Below, one piece after another: positions 35,346 through 43,083 of a stretch of DNA of 64,000 nucleotides. Each line of letters begins with the position of its first letter. Positions within the stretch are counted from its first letter, which is position 1. The notes below the pieces were generated by a model. The model did no database searches, was not told where the DNA came from, and saw only the letters and a program-made list of their open reading frames with translations. Both the position numbers and the translations under genes were made by a program. This DNA comes from JAEUKA01 sp035328405 (GTDB lineage Bacteria; Myxococcota_A; Polyangia; Palsa-1104; JAEUJZ01), in the NCBI GenBank assembly GCA_035328405.1, contig DAOLIT010000021.1:1-64000 (forward strand), written 5' to 3'.

Positions 35346-36366
35346 GGAGATCCAAGTCGGCGCGTTCTCCGCGCCACAAACGGTAGTACCCAGCGGCAGC
35401 CACCATCGCGGCGTTGTCGCTGCACAAACTGGGAGAGGAAACAAAGAAGGAAAGACCTCGCGATGTACACAGGGACGCAATGGCTCGACGGAGTACACGA
35501 TTGCAGGCGACGCCCCCGGACAGAACGACTGCGGGAACGCGATGTTCATCGAGGGCAAGCGCGGTTTTGCGTACCAACTGCTCGACCACTGCGGCTTGAA
35601 ACGATGCGCACAAATCCGCAAGCGCCTGCTCGGTTTTGGGGACACCCCCTTTTTGTACGTGGGCACCGATCGCGGTTTTCAGACCCGAAAAACTCATCGC
35701 CAGACCTCGCTTTTTTCCGAGCATGGCACGGGGCATGGGTACAGCTTGGGGGTCCCCCTGTTCGGAAAACCGATCGATAAGGGGTCCGGCAGGATACCCC
35801 AAACCCAACAGTTTTCCGGCCTTGTCGAACGCCTCGCCGGCTGCATCGTCACACGTCGAGCCGAGGAGGGTGTAGTGCCCAAAATCCTTGACAAGGACGA
35901 GCAACGTGTGACCCCCCGAAACCAGCAACCCAAGATGCGGCAAGGGAGGCTGCGTCACGTTGTGGGGTGGATCGAACAAATAGGCGGACAGCAGATGGCC
36001 TTCCAGGTGATTGACACCGATGAGGGGCAAATTTTTCGCGAACGACAGGGCTTTGGCGGTTTGCACAGCGACGAGGAGCGCACCGATCAGGCCGGGACCT
36101 CGCGTGACGGCCAGCGCGGATACGTCAGTGAGCGCAAGGTTCGCTTTGGTCAGCGCCTCATCGAGCACAGGAATCATGTTTTCGATGTGTTTTCGCGCAG
36201 CGACCTCGGGGACCACGCCTCCGAACCGAGCGTGAAGGGCGACTTGGGAGGCGACGACATTCGACAACACCACCAGGCGATGTTCGGGATGGCCCGGTGC
36301 GTGGACGGATTCCACGACGGCACACGACGTTTCATCGCACGAGGATTCCAGCGCAAGAACTTTCAC
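35320..36366 (-). CDS. tsaD: tRNA N6-adenosine threonylcarbamoyltransferase
   Basis: A 348-residue Gcp/Kae1-family enzyme that transfers threonylcarbamoyl to A37 of ANN-reading tRNAs, working with TsaB and TsaE (neither in the window). Motifs: LALESSCDETSCAVV, the iron-binding HIENM and NHLEGH histidines, LLVSGGHTLLV, DDAAGEAFDKAGKLLGLGYPAG and VLSGGVACN. The GTG at 36366 places the start right before the conserved VLALESSCDET; a TTG seven codons upstream is the only longer choice. It overlaps rsmA by 26 bases. The 214 bases upstream (36367-36580) up to the permease gene hold no gene I can support. Confidence 0.94.
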   Translation of the reverse strand: MKVLALESSCDETSCAVVESVHAPGHPEHRLVVLSNVVASQVALHARFGGVVPEVAARKHIENMIPVLDEALTKANLALTDVSALAVTRGPGLIGALLVAVQTAKALSFAKNLPLIGVNHLEGHLLSAYLFDPPHNVTQPPLPHLGLLVSGGHTLLVLVKDFGHYTLLGSTCDDAAGEAFDKAGKLLGLGYPAGPLIDRFSEQGDPQAVPMPRAMLGKKRGLAMSFSGLKTAIGAHVQKGGVPKTEQALADLCASFQAAVVEQLVRKTALALDEHRVPAVVLSGGVACNRVLRRAIASLCTSRGLSFFVSSPSLCSDNAAMVAAAGYYRLWRGERADLDLHAVANLPL

Positions 36367-36580
36367 ACGCGGGAATCTATCAAACAAACCCGCCCGTGTG
36401 TGCGCCGTCGATCGGTACCGATTCCTGCTCCTCCCTCGCTTTTGCGATCAAAAGGTTGGATTGCCAAGCCATGGGAAAAGCTTGCTCCGGACTGGTTGAA
36501 GAAGCCGGCGAGCAGAGTGTTTGACAAAGTCCAGTCTGTGAAAATTCGACAGGAAGGGGGCAGAGGAGGAGTTGCATCGG

Positions 36581-37951
36581 TCAAGTGAGCGGAAATTGGA
36601 CTCCTGCGCGGCGGCGGAGGAAATAGTAGACGACGGACACCAAAAAGAGACCCGTACACAGAAGGAGGAGGCGCGGCTGGCTGGATGCGACTGCGAGAAA
36701 GCAGATTCCCGAAAGGACGAGTGCGCATACTGGAAACACCGGAAACAGCGGCGCGCGGAATGGTCGTTTTAGATCGGGGGCCGTTTTGCGAAGGACGAGC
36801 AAAGAGATCATCGATACCCCGTACAGGACGGTCGCTCCCAGCGCAGAAATGGTGATCGCCTCTTCTGTCTTGTCCAAAAGAACCACCGCCAGACCGACGA
36901 CAGCAGGGACAATGACGGCCCACATGGGGGTCTTCCGTTTCGGATGGACATACGACAGAAACGCGGGCAGATAGCCTCCCCTTGCGAGGGCATAGACCTG
37001 TCGTGAATACCCCATCATGATTCCGTGAAACGACGCAAGGAGTCCGAAGAGGCCGATGTACACCATCATGTGTGTTAGGGGGTGATCGGGGCGGAGTACC
37101 TGTGCCATGGCGTGCGGTAACGGAGATTCATCTTGCGTCAGATTCTGCACGCTCGTGACCCCACTTGTGCAAACGAGGGTTCCGATCGCGAGCACGACCA
37201 AGGTACACAGACCCGCGATGTAGCCGCGTGGAATGTCGCGTTCAGGGGAGACCACCTCTTCGGCAGACATGGCGACTCCCTCTAGCGCCAAATAAAACCA
37301 AATCGCAAAGGGGAGGGCGGCAAATACACCGCGAATGCCCGTCGGAAAAAGAGGTTCGGACAGCAATCTGTGCAATTCCACATGCGGCCCGCAAATGCCA
37401 AAAAACAGCAACAGTTCAAACACCGCAAGACCTGTTACAAACAGCTCGAACGTGACCGCGATTTCTACCCCCCAACAGTTTAGTGCTGCAAACAGGAAGT
37501 ACATCAGTACCGCGACTTCGATCTTCCCAAGTTGGGGCAACCGGAAGTGAATGTAGGAACCAATCGCGAGGGCAATCGCAGGGGGCGCAAACACAAACTC
37601 AAGAAGGGTTGCGACACCGGCCACAAGACCTCCGAATGGGCCGAGGGCTCGACGGGCAAACGCATAGGGGCCGCCGGAATGCGGAATCGCGGTAGAGAGT
37701 TCCGTGTAACTAAAAATGAAACAGATATACATGACCGAAACGCACAAAACGGCCACGAACATGCCAAAGGGGCTCGTCTCCTTTAGGCCAAAATTCCACC
37801 CAAAATAGTCCCCTGAAATCACCAAACCGACCGCGATGCCCCACAGGTGTACGGGCCGAAGAAATTTTTTGAGAGCAGGGGAATGCGCTCCTTTTGCATC
37901 ACTGGTTTGGGGGGGATTCGGGGCGACAGGCTCGGCGGTGGATTGGGTCAT
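36581..37951 (-). CDS. Amino acid/polyamine permease, ethanolamine permease type
   Basis: A 456-residue APC-superfamily transporter with about 12 transmembrane helices. The start of TM1 reads LWGIAVGLVISGDYFGWNFG, the hallmark of ethanolamine permeases, and the IPHSGGPYAFARRALGPFGG stretch and EEVVSPERDIPRG also fit that group. ATG 37951 is preceded by GAGA about nine bases upstream; a GTG at 37975 is possible. The N-terminal 35 residues are Pro/Ala-rich and cytoplasmic. No ethanolamine ammonia-lyase or other eut gene is in the window, so the substrate remains an inference; a general amino acid role is the alternative. Confidence 0.88.
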   Translation of the reverse strand: MTQSTAEPVAPNPPQTSDAKGAHSPALKKFLRPVHLWGIAVGLVISGDYFGWNFGLKETSPFGMFVAVLCVSVMYICFIFSYTELSTAIPHSGGPYAFARRALGPFGGLVAGVATLLEFVFAPPAIALAIGSYIHFRLPQLGKIEVAVLMYFLFAALNCWGVEIAVTFELFVTGLAVFELLLFFGICGPHVELHRLLSEPLFPTGIRGVFAALPFAIWFYLALEGVAMSAEEVVSPERDIPRGYIAGLCTLVVLAIGTLVCTSGVTSVQNLTQDESPLPHAMAQVLRPDHPLTHMMVYIGLFGLLASFHGIMMGYSRQVYALARGGYLPAFLSYVHPKRKTPMWAVIVPAVVGLAVVLLDKTEEAITISALGATVLYGVSMISLLVLRKTAPDLKRPFRAPLFPVFPVCALVLSGICFLAVASSQPRLLLLCTGLFLVSVVYYFLRRRAGVQFPLT

Positions 37952-38002
37952 GGGGGCGTCTCTTTTTCGGATCACAGAGGAGCATTTGCAACGGGGTGAG
38001 GT

Positions 38003-38740
38003 TTAGGAAACAGACACCACGTCTTTGCCCAATTGATCAGCAAGTTGCTGGGTCGCGGCCTCGATGCGTTCTGGGTTTTTGCCTTCCAACGTGATGCGAA
38101 CACGATGGCCATCCTCTGCTGGATGTACACGAGGATAGGAACCAATGGAGACATCGGAGAAGCGCGCTGCCAGGGAGCGGAGAAATTCTGCAAACAGACC
38201 TTCATCGCAGCGAACATACACATTCCGCAAACAAAAAGGGGTGTCGCGGAAACGGTCTCGAATGGCCAGGAATTTGCGTCTGAAAATCTCTGGAATGCCG
38301 GGCAGAATGTAGACATTTTGAAACTGCACAAGTGGCCATCGGAGGTCGGGGCTGACAAGAAGCTGAGCGCCTTTGGGAACGAGGGCCATACGCAGATGTG
38401 CGTCGGTCAGGGGTTGTTTCTGTTGTTCGGCATACTCGCGCAACAGTTTTTCAAGAGTGGGGTCACGGACTGTTTCCACCGAAAAAGCAGCGGCGATTCC
38501 TTCGATGGTCACATCGTCATGGGTGGGCCCGATGCCGCCAGAGGTGAACACAAAATCGCTGCGGGGACAGACTCGCGACAGCGCTTCGGCAATGTGCTCA
38601 ATCTGGTCGGGAATCACGACAATTTCGCGGACCTGTACTCCCAATGAACGCAATTCGGCCAGAAGAAAAGGGGTGTTCTGATCCGCAATTTTGCCGGTGA
38701 GGATTTCATTTCCAATGACGACAATAGAAGCGCACGACAT
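38003..38740 (-). CDS. CinA N-domain protein (MoaB/Mog-type molybdopterin-binding fold)
   Basis: A 245-residue cytoplasmic protein corresponding to the first domain of CinA. Motifs: ASIVVIGNEILTGKIADQNT (start), FTSGGIGPTHDDVTIEGIA with the GGxGPTxDD signature, and VYILPGIPEIFRRKF. The C-terminal amidase domain of full CinA (nicotinamide-mononucleotide amidohydrolase) is absent. Such single-domain forms act in some bacteria on ADP-ribose or NAD-related nucleotides, or have unknown roles. ATG 38740 starts immediately before the conserved first strand. It lies 51 bases upstream of the permease gene and may share its transcript. Confidence 0.88.
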   Translation of the reverse strand: MSCASIVVIGNEILTGKIADQNTPFLLAELRSLGVQVREIVVIPDQIEHIAEALSRVCPRSDFVFTSGGIGPTHDDVTIEGIAAAFSVETVRDPTLEKLLREYAEQQKQPLTDAHLRMALVPKGAQLLVSPDLRWPLVQFQNVYILPGIPEIFRRKFLAIRDRFRDTPFCLRNVYVRCDEGLFAEFLRSLAARFSDVSIGSYPRVHPAEDGHRVRITLEGKNPERIEAATQQLADQLGKDVVSVS

Positions 38741-38824
38741 GCGACGCAGCATATCAGCAATTCCGAAAAAACAGGGCCTACTTTCCGGGAAACAGTGCGA
38801 AAAACAGGACAGGGTGCAGGGCGG

Positions 38825-39586
38825 TTACGGGGACGGACGGAAATGGATTTCTCGATGGGCAAACAGGGGGGATTGGGAAAACAGAAGTTCGGCGACCCGT
38901 TTCCTTTCTGTGTCTGTTGGCGGGGTTTCTTGGGTTTCACCGTGGGTAATGGTTTGGGCGGGAAAAAAGGAATTTGCGGGGGAATCCAGGAGGTCGGCAT
39001 GCAAAACGCAGAGTCCAAACGCAGAAAGGAGGTCATGAATTTTTTGCAAGCGTGGGAGAAGTTGGGGGTCGAAAACACCTGGGCTGGGAACTTCTCGCAA
39101 AATGGACAGCGCGTGGGTGTGCTCGACGGGAAATAGCTCGAAGGTGACTTCGTGAACACAGGCGGCGGGGGCCAGGGAAGACAGGCGAACGCGGAGGTGC
39201 TGCTCGCGAAGGGGGCCTGTGGGAAAAGTCGGCAACACCTGGGTTTCGGCAAACTGGAGCAAAGGGGGAGGGGCACCTTTGCAGAGTACGTAGATGCTTC
39301 GGGAGAGGTCCGTGTCGGAAGGGGAGACGAGGTAGGTGGGGGCGGCAGTGGTTTCGGCCAATTGTTGGGCAAGTCGGACACACATGGGGTGTGAGACTCC
39401 CGAGGCAAACGCCGCTTCATCGCACAGCACGGAACGATGGGGATAAAGCCTAGAAAGCCACGTTTTCACAAACTCGCGTTGCTGGTCTTTCTGTTTCCCA
39501 CAACTGTTCTTGCATCCGGTTCCGCATCCGGTTCCGCATCCGGTTTCGGGTTGCGTGCTGCAAGGTTCACGATTTTCTGTGTGCAT
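38825..39586 (-). CDS. Unrecognised protein with N-terminal CxxxC ladder
   Basis: A 253-residue protein I do not recognise. Residues 17-29 form a regular ladder, CGTGCGTGCKNSC, with Cys at every fourth position, which might bind a metal or iron-sulphur cluster. The body has mixed alpha/beta composition (SVLCDEAAFASG, PTYLVSPSDTDLSRSIYVLC, HEVTFELFPVEHTHALSIL) and no signal peptide or membrane segment. Two further Cys and several His are in the central part. The start at 39586 is not certain; a later start would remove the Cys ladder, which is itself encoded by a tandem DNA repeat. It sits between the CinA-domain gene (84 bases) and a secreted unknown protein gene (59 bases), all on the minus strand. 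Confidence 0.6.
   Translation of the reverse strand: MHTENREPCSTQPETGCGTGCGTGCKNSCGKQKDQQREFVKTWLSRLYPHRSVLCDEAAFASGVSHPMCVRLAQQLAETTAAPTYLVSPSDTDLSRSIYVLCKGAPPPLLQFAETQVLPTFPTGPLREQHLRVRLSSLAPAACVHEVTFELFPVEHTHALSILREVPSPGVFDPQLLPRLQKIHDLLSAFGLCVLHADLLDSPANSFFPAQTITHGETQETPPTDTERKRVAELLFSQSPLFAHREIHFRPSP
39512..39547. repeat. Three 12-bp tandem copies encoding the Cys ladder
   Basis: Three copies of GCATCCGGTTCC (the third with one change) lie in a row. Read on the minus strand in the frame of the 38825-39586 gene each copy encodes Gly-Thr-Gly-Cys. The unit is a multiple of three, so copy-number change would keep the frame. Confidence 0.88.
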
Positions 39587-39645
39587 GGCGCAGGTCCGGG
39601 TCCTTTGTGTCTGGCCAAAAGGTGTTTTGTGCGGGAAGGCTTGGG

Positions 39646-40653
39646 TTAGGGGGCTAGGTTTAGGGAGAGGTATTGACCCAGGAGGGCGACGGCCTGGGCG
39701 GCAGGGGAACGGACGACATCGGCGGCGTAGCGGCGGAGGCCTCGGGGTTGTTTGAGAGACGGGGAAGGGGGAACGGGTTTCTTGACCTCGTTGTGTTTGG
39801 GGGGAACGGCGCTGGCGGTTTGCAGGTGTAGGGCAATGACACGGGCGTCGGTGTCTCCAATGGCGGGCTCGGCGCGTTGGGGAATGGCGCGCTCGAGTTG
39901 GTCAAAATCGAGAGGTGAAAGAACTTTTACGAGTTCGCTTTTTTGGTTCTCTGTGAGGGTCGTTTTTTCAGTTTTTTTGCGCGGCTTTCGGGGGATGCTG
40001 CCTTCTTCAGGGGTGATGGTAAGGACACCATGCTCAAGAAGGAGGGTGCCGCCGGGTTTTTGGTTTGCGGTCACGACAAACAAAAGACGGAGTTCATCGA
40101 GTTCCGCAACAGAATGCGGGAAGGTGACTTTGGGGCGGGCTTGGCTTTGGGCAAAGAGCTTGCGGATTTGTTCATCTAGGGTGACAGCGAGACTTTCTCC
40201 GGACGCATCAGCAGGAAAATCACCGACGGAAAGGGCCAATCGAACGGGTTTGTAGGCGGGGACAAAGACATGCAGCTCTCGATCGGCCTGTTCAGGTTCG
40301 TCGCTGGATCGGAGTTCGGTGGGACGCAATGCCCGCAACCCAGACAAGAGGTGTTCCTTTTGGCCGGGGGTGAGTGCGGTTTGGGAACCGACGGGCACAC
40401 ACTCCTTGTCACACCGAAACAGAGCGGCTGCGCCCTTGTCGATGCGAAGTTCAACGTGCGGATCGATGGCTTTTCCCTGACGCCAAACGAGGGAGAGGGC
40501 ATCGGCGGACTCATTCCGAAGTGCAGCAGTCCAGGCCTCCTGTTGGGCACTTGCGGAGGATGTTCCGACAAGCAGGAGGAATGCAACAACCATCGAAGAA
40601 AGGGAGAATTTGCGCCGAAACAGGAATGGATGAAAGAGGTGAAACGGTGTCAT
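39646..40653 (-). CDS. Secreted protein of unknown function
   Basis: A 335-residue exported protein with a long signal peptide (hydrophobic core MVVAFLLLVGTSSASA, cleavage about residue 36). The mature part has about 290 residues with no recognised domain. It contains ELHVFVPAYKPVRLALSVGDFP, a Lys/Thr-rich linker (RKPRKKTEKTTLTENQKSELV) and a C-terminal amphipathic stretch. Two Cys (FRCDKECVP) may form a disulphide. ATG 40653 was taken; a GTG at 40665 is in frame. It is separated by 34 bases from the downstream end of the M20 hydrolase gene on the same strand, so it may be the tail of that operon. I cannot assign a role. Confidence 0.68.
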   Translation of the reverse strand: MTPFHLFHPFLFRRKFSLSSMVVAFLLLVGTSSASAQQEAWTAALRNESADALSLVWRQGKAIDPHVELRIDKGAAALFRCDKECVPVGSQTALTPGQKEHLLSGLRALRPTELRSSDEPEQADRELHVFVPAYKPVRLALSVGDFPADASGESLAVTLDEQIRKLFAQSQARPKVTFPHSVAELDELRLLFVVTANQKPGGTLLLEHGVLTITPEEGSIPRKPRKKTEKTTLTENQKSELVKVLSPLDFDQLERAIPQRAEPAIGDTDARVIALHLQTASAVPPKHNEVKKPVPPSPSLKQPRGLRRYAADVVRSPAAQAVALLGQYLSLNLAP

Positions 40654-40687
40654 GAGGGGTCTCACTCACAGGGAAAAGGGGTATGGG

Positions 40688-41950
40688 TTACGTTTCATCG
40701 GCCAGGGACAATAGGACATCGAGCAGAACATTGACGCCGTCTGCGCACTGTTTTTCGGTGGAGTATTCGCGCGGATTGTGGCTGATTCCGTCAAATTCTC
40801 CGGGCACGAACACCATGGCGGCGCGGGTCAGGCGAGCGAGTTCTTGGGCATCGTGGCCGGCCCCCGAAATGATGCGTTGAAACGATAAATTCCGACGGGA
40901 AGCGGCCTGTTCGATGCGTTGTTTGAGACCTTCATCGAACGCGACGGAATCCGTTTTGGCGGTCTGCAAAAAGGACACGGAAACCCCCTCCTGTTGAGCG
41001 GCGTGTTCGCAAAAGGTACGGAGTTCCTGTTCGGCAGCGTGAAGGGTTTGGTTGTCTGGGTGGCGCAAATCGACGGTCACAACCATGTGGCCGGGGATGA
41101 CGTTGACGAGGCCGGGCTGCGGAAACATTCCGCCCATGGTCGCACGCAATTCCGTACCAAAGCGGCCCGAGCGGGTCATGTCTCGCATGTGCAGGTTGAT
41201 GCGGCTTGCGACGACGGAAGCATCGGCGCGGAGTTCCATGGGGGTGGTTCCGGCATGCGCGCTGCGTCCGATAAGGGTGAGCTTCTGCCACGAAATGGCT
41301 TGGACCCCTTGCACGACCCCGATGTCCATCCCGCTTTTTCGGAGCACGGGCCCCTGTTCGATGTGACATTCCAGATAGGCATACGGTGGGGAGAGAATCG
41401 GATCGGTGTCTCCCAAAAAACCGATGGCGCGGAGTTCGTCTTGTACAGATCGTCCCTCTCGATCGGTCAATGCGTATGCTTGATGGAGCGGAATGCGTGC
41501 GGTAGCGACGGCGCTGCCGAGCATGTCTGTTCCAAAACGAGCGCCTTCCTCATCGGTGAAAAACGCGACGATGACAGGGCGTTGTGTGGCTCTGTTTGCA
41601 TCGTTTAGGGTCTTGATGATTTCCAGCGCACCAAGGACCCCCAAACACCCATCGAAACGTCCAGCGGTTGCAACGCTGTCGATGTGTGACCCCAAAAGGA
41701 CGGGGGAAAGCGCATGGTTGAGTCCAGGCCGCTTTCCATAGACATTCCCAATGCGGTCTGTGGTCACGGACAAACCCAGGTCGTGCATCTTGTTTGCTAC
41801 ATATCGTCGGCCTTCTGCATCCGCAGCGGAGAGAGCCAAGCGATTGACACCGTGCAGACCCAAACCCGCGTCGAAAAATGCGCCAATTTGGCCCAGGGCA
41901 GACAGAAACTCCCAAAGGCGTGCGGAATCGATGGACAGAGTCCCTTTCAT
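40688..41950 (-). CDS. M20-family amidohydrolase (allantoate / N-carbamoyl-amino acid hydrolase type)
   Basis: A 420-residue zinc-dependent amidase. Metal ligands are seen in LLGSHIDSVATAGRFDGCLG (His and Asp), FFTDEEGARFG (Glu pair), AYLECHIEQGP (His) and the late His in the EFDGISHNPRE loop. IIGRSAHAGTTPM-like LTLIGRSAHAGTTPMELR marks the dimerisation lid. The group hydrolyses allantoate, ureidoglycine, N-carbamoyl-amino acids or beta-ureidopropionate. Its ATG overlaps the stop of the molybdenum hydroxylase FAD subunit by four bases (ATGA), so it is translated with that enzyme. No signal peptide: it should act in the cytoplasm on a product imported or formed after oxidation. The exact substrate is open. 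Confidence 0.9.
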   Translation of the reverse strand: MKGTLSIDSARLWEFLSALGQIGAFFDAGLGLHGVNRLALSAADAEGRRYVANKMHDLGLSVTTDRIGNVYGKRPGLNHALSPVLLGSHIDSVATAGRFDGCLGVLGALEIIKTLNDANRATQRPVIVAFFTDEEGARFGTDMLGSAVATARIPLHQAYALTDREGRSVQDELRAIGFLGDTDPILSPPYAYLECHIEQGPVLRKSGMDIGVVQGVQAISWQKLTLIGRSAHAGTTPMELRADASVVASRINLHMRDMTRSGRFGTELRATMGGMFPQPGLVNVIPGHMVVTVDLRHPDNQTLHAAEQELRTFCEHAAQQEGVSVSFLQTAKTDSVAFDEGLKQRIEQAASRRNLSFQRIISGAGHDAQELARLTRAAMVFVPGEFDGISHNPREYSTEKQCADGVNVLLDVLLSLADET

Positions 41951-43083
41951 GGCAACAGCAACACCTCTGCAAGGGTTTCTTGGACCAGACCAGATAGGAG
42001 TGGGACCTTGTAGCCGTTCTTGGAAAGGGGTGTGGCCCCTTGGGTGGCGGCTTGACCGATTTTTTGCAACTTGTTTGCGTCTACAGGCTGGCTCTTGAGG
42101 AGGAGGGATTCAGCGTAGCGTGCGCGGTAGGGAACAGGTGCGACGGACCCCAAAATGATCTTGGCTGCGGTCAGGGTTTTGTTGGCATCAGTGGAACGGC
42201 GGAGGTGAACCGCGACTTCACACAGTGGCCAATCGAAGCTCTGCTTTTGTTTGACCTTGCGATAGAAAGACTGTTCACCGGCCAAGGGGGAAGGAATCCA
42301 CACAGCGACGAGCACCATGTCGTCATCAAGGCGGTTTTCGCGTCCGACGGCCCCGCCGGGCTGGTTGGGGGCGACCAAAAAACTCGACAGGCGTGCGAAG
42401 CGTTCGTTTTGGGGGACTTTTGGTTGTCCCGTCGTGGCGGGGGAGGGCGAGGGGTCGGGGACAAGAAGCTGGACGATGGCATCAAGGGCGACGAGCGCGG
42501 TGGCTGACCCAGAGGGGTGTGTGGCGGCGCACGGTTTGTTGTCGAATATGGCGTGAAAATCGTTTTCTCCGTCGCGGGCAAAACACATTCCGCCACCTTT
42601 TTTGGCGCAGGGATAGTCAGCGGAACGGAAATAGAAACAGCGTGGACGTTGAAACAGGTTGCCTCCGAGGGTGGCCATGTGCCGAATTTGGGGGGTGGCG
42701 ATGTCGGACACTGCCATACAGAGCGCCGTGGCCTGACGCTGTAGGAGGGGATGTGCGGCGATGTCTGCTAGCGAAGTGAGCGCGCCGAGTCTGAGACAAT
42801 CGCGTTTGGGGGGAGGCAGTCCGTCTCCGCCGCCGGGCAAAAGCCGCCAAACATCGTCGGGGATGGCTTCGGCTTTGACCTCTGTGATGGTGGTGAGGGG
42901 ATAGGTGGAATCCTGCAATCCTCGCAGGTTGACGACGCGGTCGGGCTCCTCGAGGCCCTCTTTTTGAAGGTCCAAAAGGTCGATGCCGCCAGCTTTGAGC
43001 TTGAGGGGGCCGCCTTTTTTGGCCGAAAGCTCGTCGAGAACGTGTTTGAGGGTGCGCGGCATCATCAAAGAAAAGGGTTTCAT
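41947..43083 (-). CDS. paoB: Molybdenum hydroxylase FAD subunit, PaoB type with Cys cluster
   Basis: A 378-residue FAD-binding subunit of a xanthine-oxidase-family enzyme. FAD motifs: LKAGGIDLLDL, LGALTSLADIA and HMATLGGNLFQRPRC. Immediately after comes a Cys-rich insertion (about residues 147-185: RCFYF...YPCAKKGGGMCF...KPCAATHPSG) with four Cys in the pattern that binds an extra [4Fe-4S] cluster in E. coli PaoB (YagS). This supports a PaoABC-type periplasmic aldehyde oxidase rather than a cytoplasmic xanthine dehydrogenase. It overlaps both neighbours by four bases (ATGA). No own signal is seen, as expected if it is carried out by the Tat signal of the small subunit. Confidence 0.88.
   Translation of the reverse strand: MKPFSLMMPRTLKHVLDELSAKKGGPLKLKAGGIDLLDLQKEGLEEPDRVVNLRGLQDSTYPLTTITEVKAEAIPDDVWRLLPGGGDGLPPPKRDCLRLGALTSLADIAAHPLLQRQATALCMAVSDIATPQIRHMATLGGNLFQRPRCFYFRSADYPCAKKGGGMCFARDGENDFHAIFDNKPCAATHPSGSATALVALDAIVQLLVPDPSPSPATTGQPKVPQNERFARLSSFLVAPNQPGGAVGRENRLDDDMVLVAVWIPSPLAGEQSFYRKVKQKQSFDWPLCEVAVHLRRSTDANKTLTAAKIILGSVAPVPYRARYAESLLLKSQPVDANKLQKIGQAATQGATPLSKNGYKVPLLSGLVQETLAEVLLLP

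Noticed and set aside
36367..36580. Small plus-strand open frame upstream of tsaD
   Set aside because: It overlaps the 5' end of tsaD on the opposite strand and has no ribosome site or family match.
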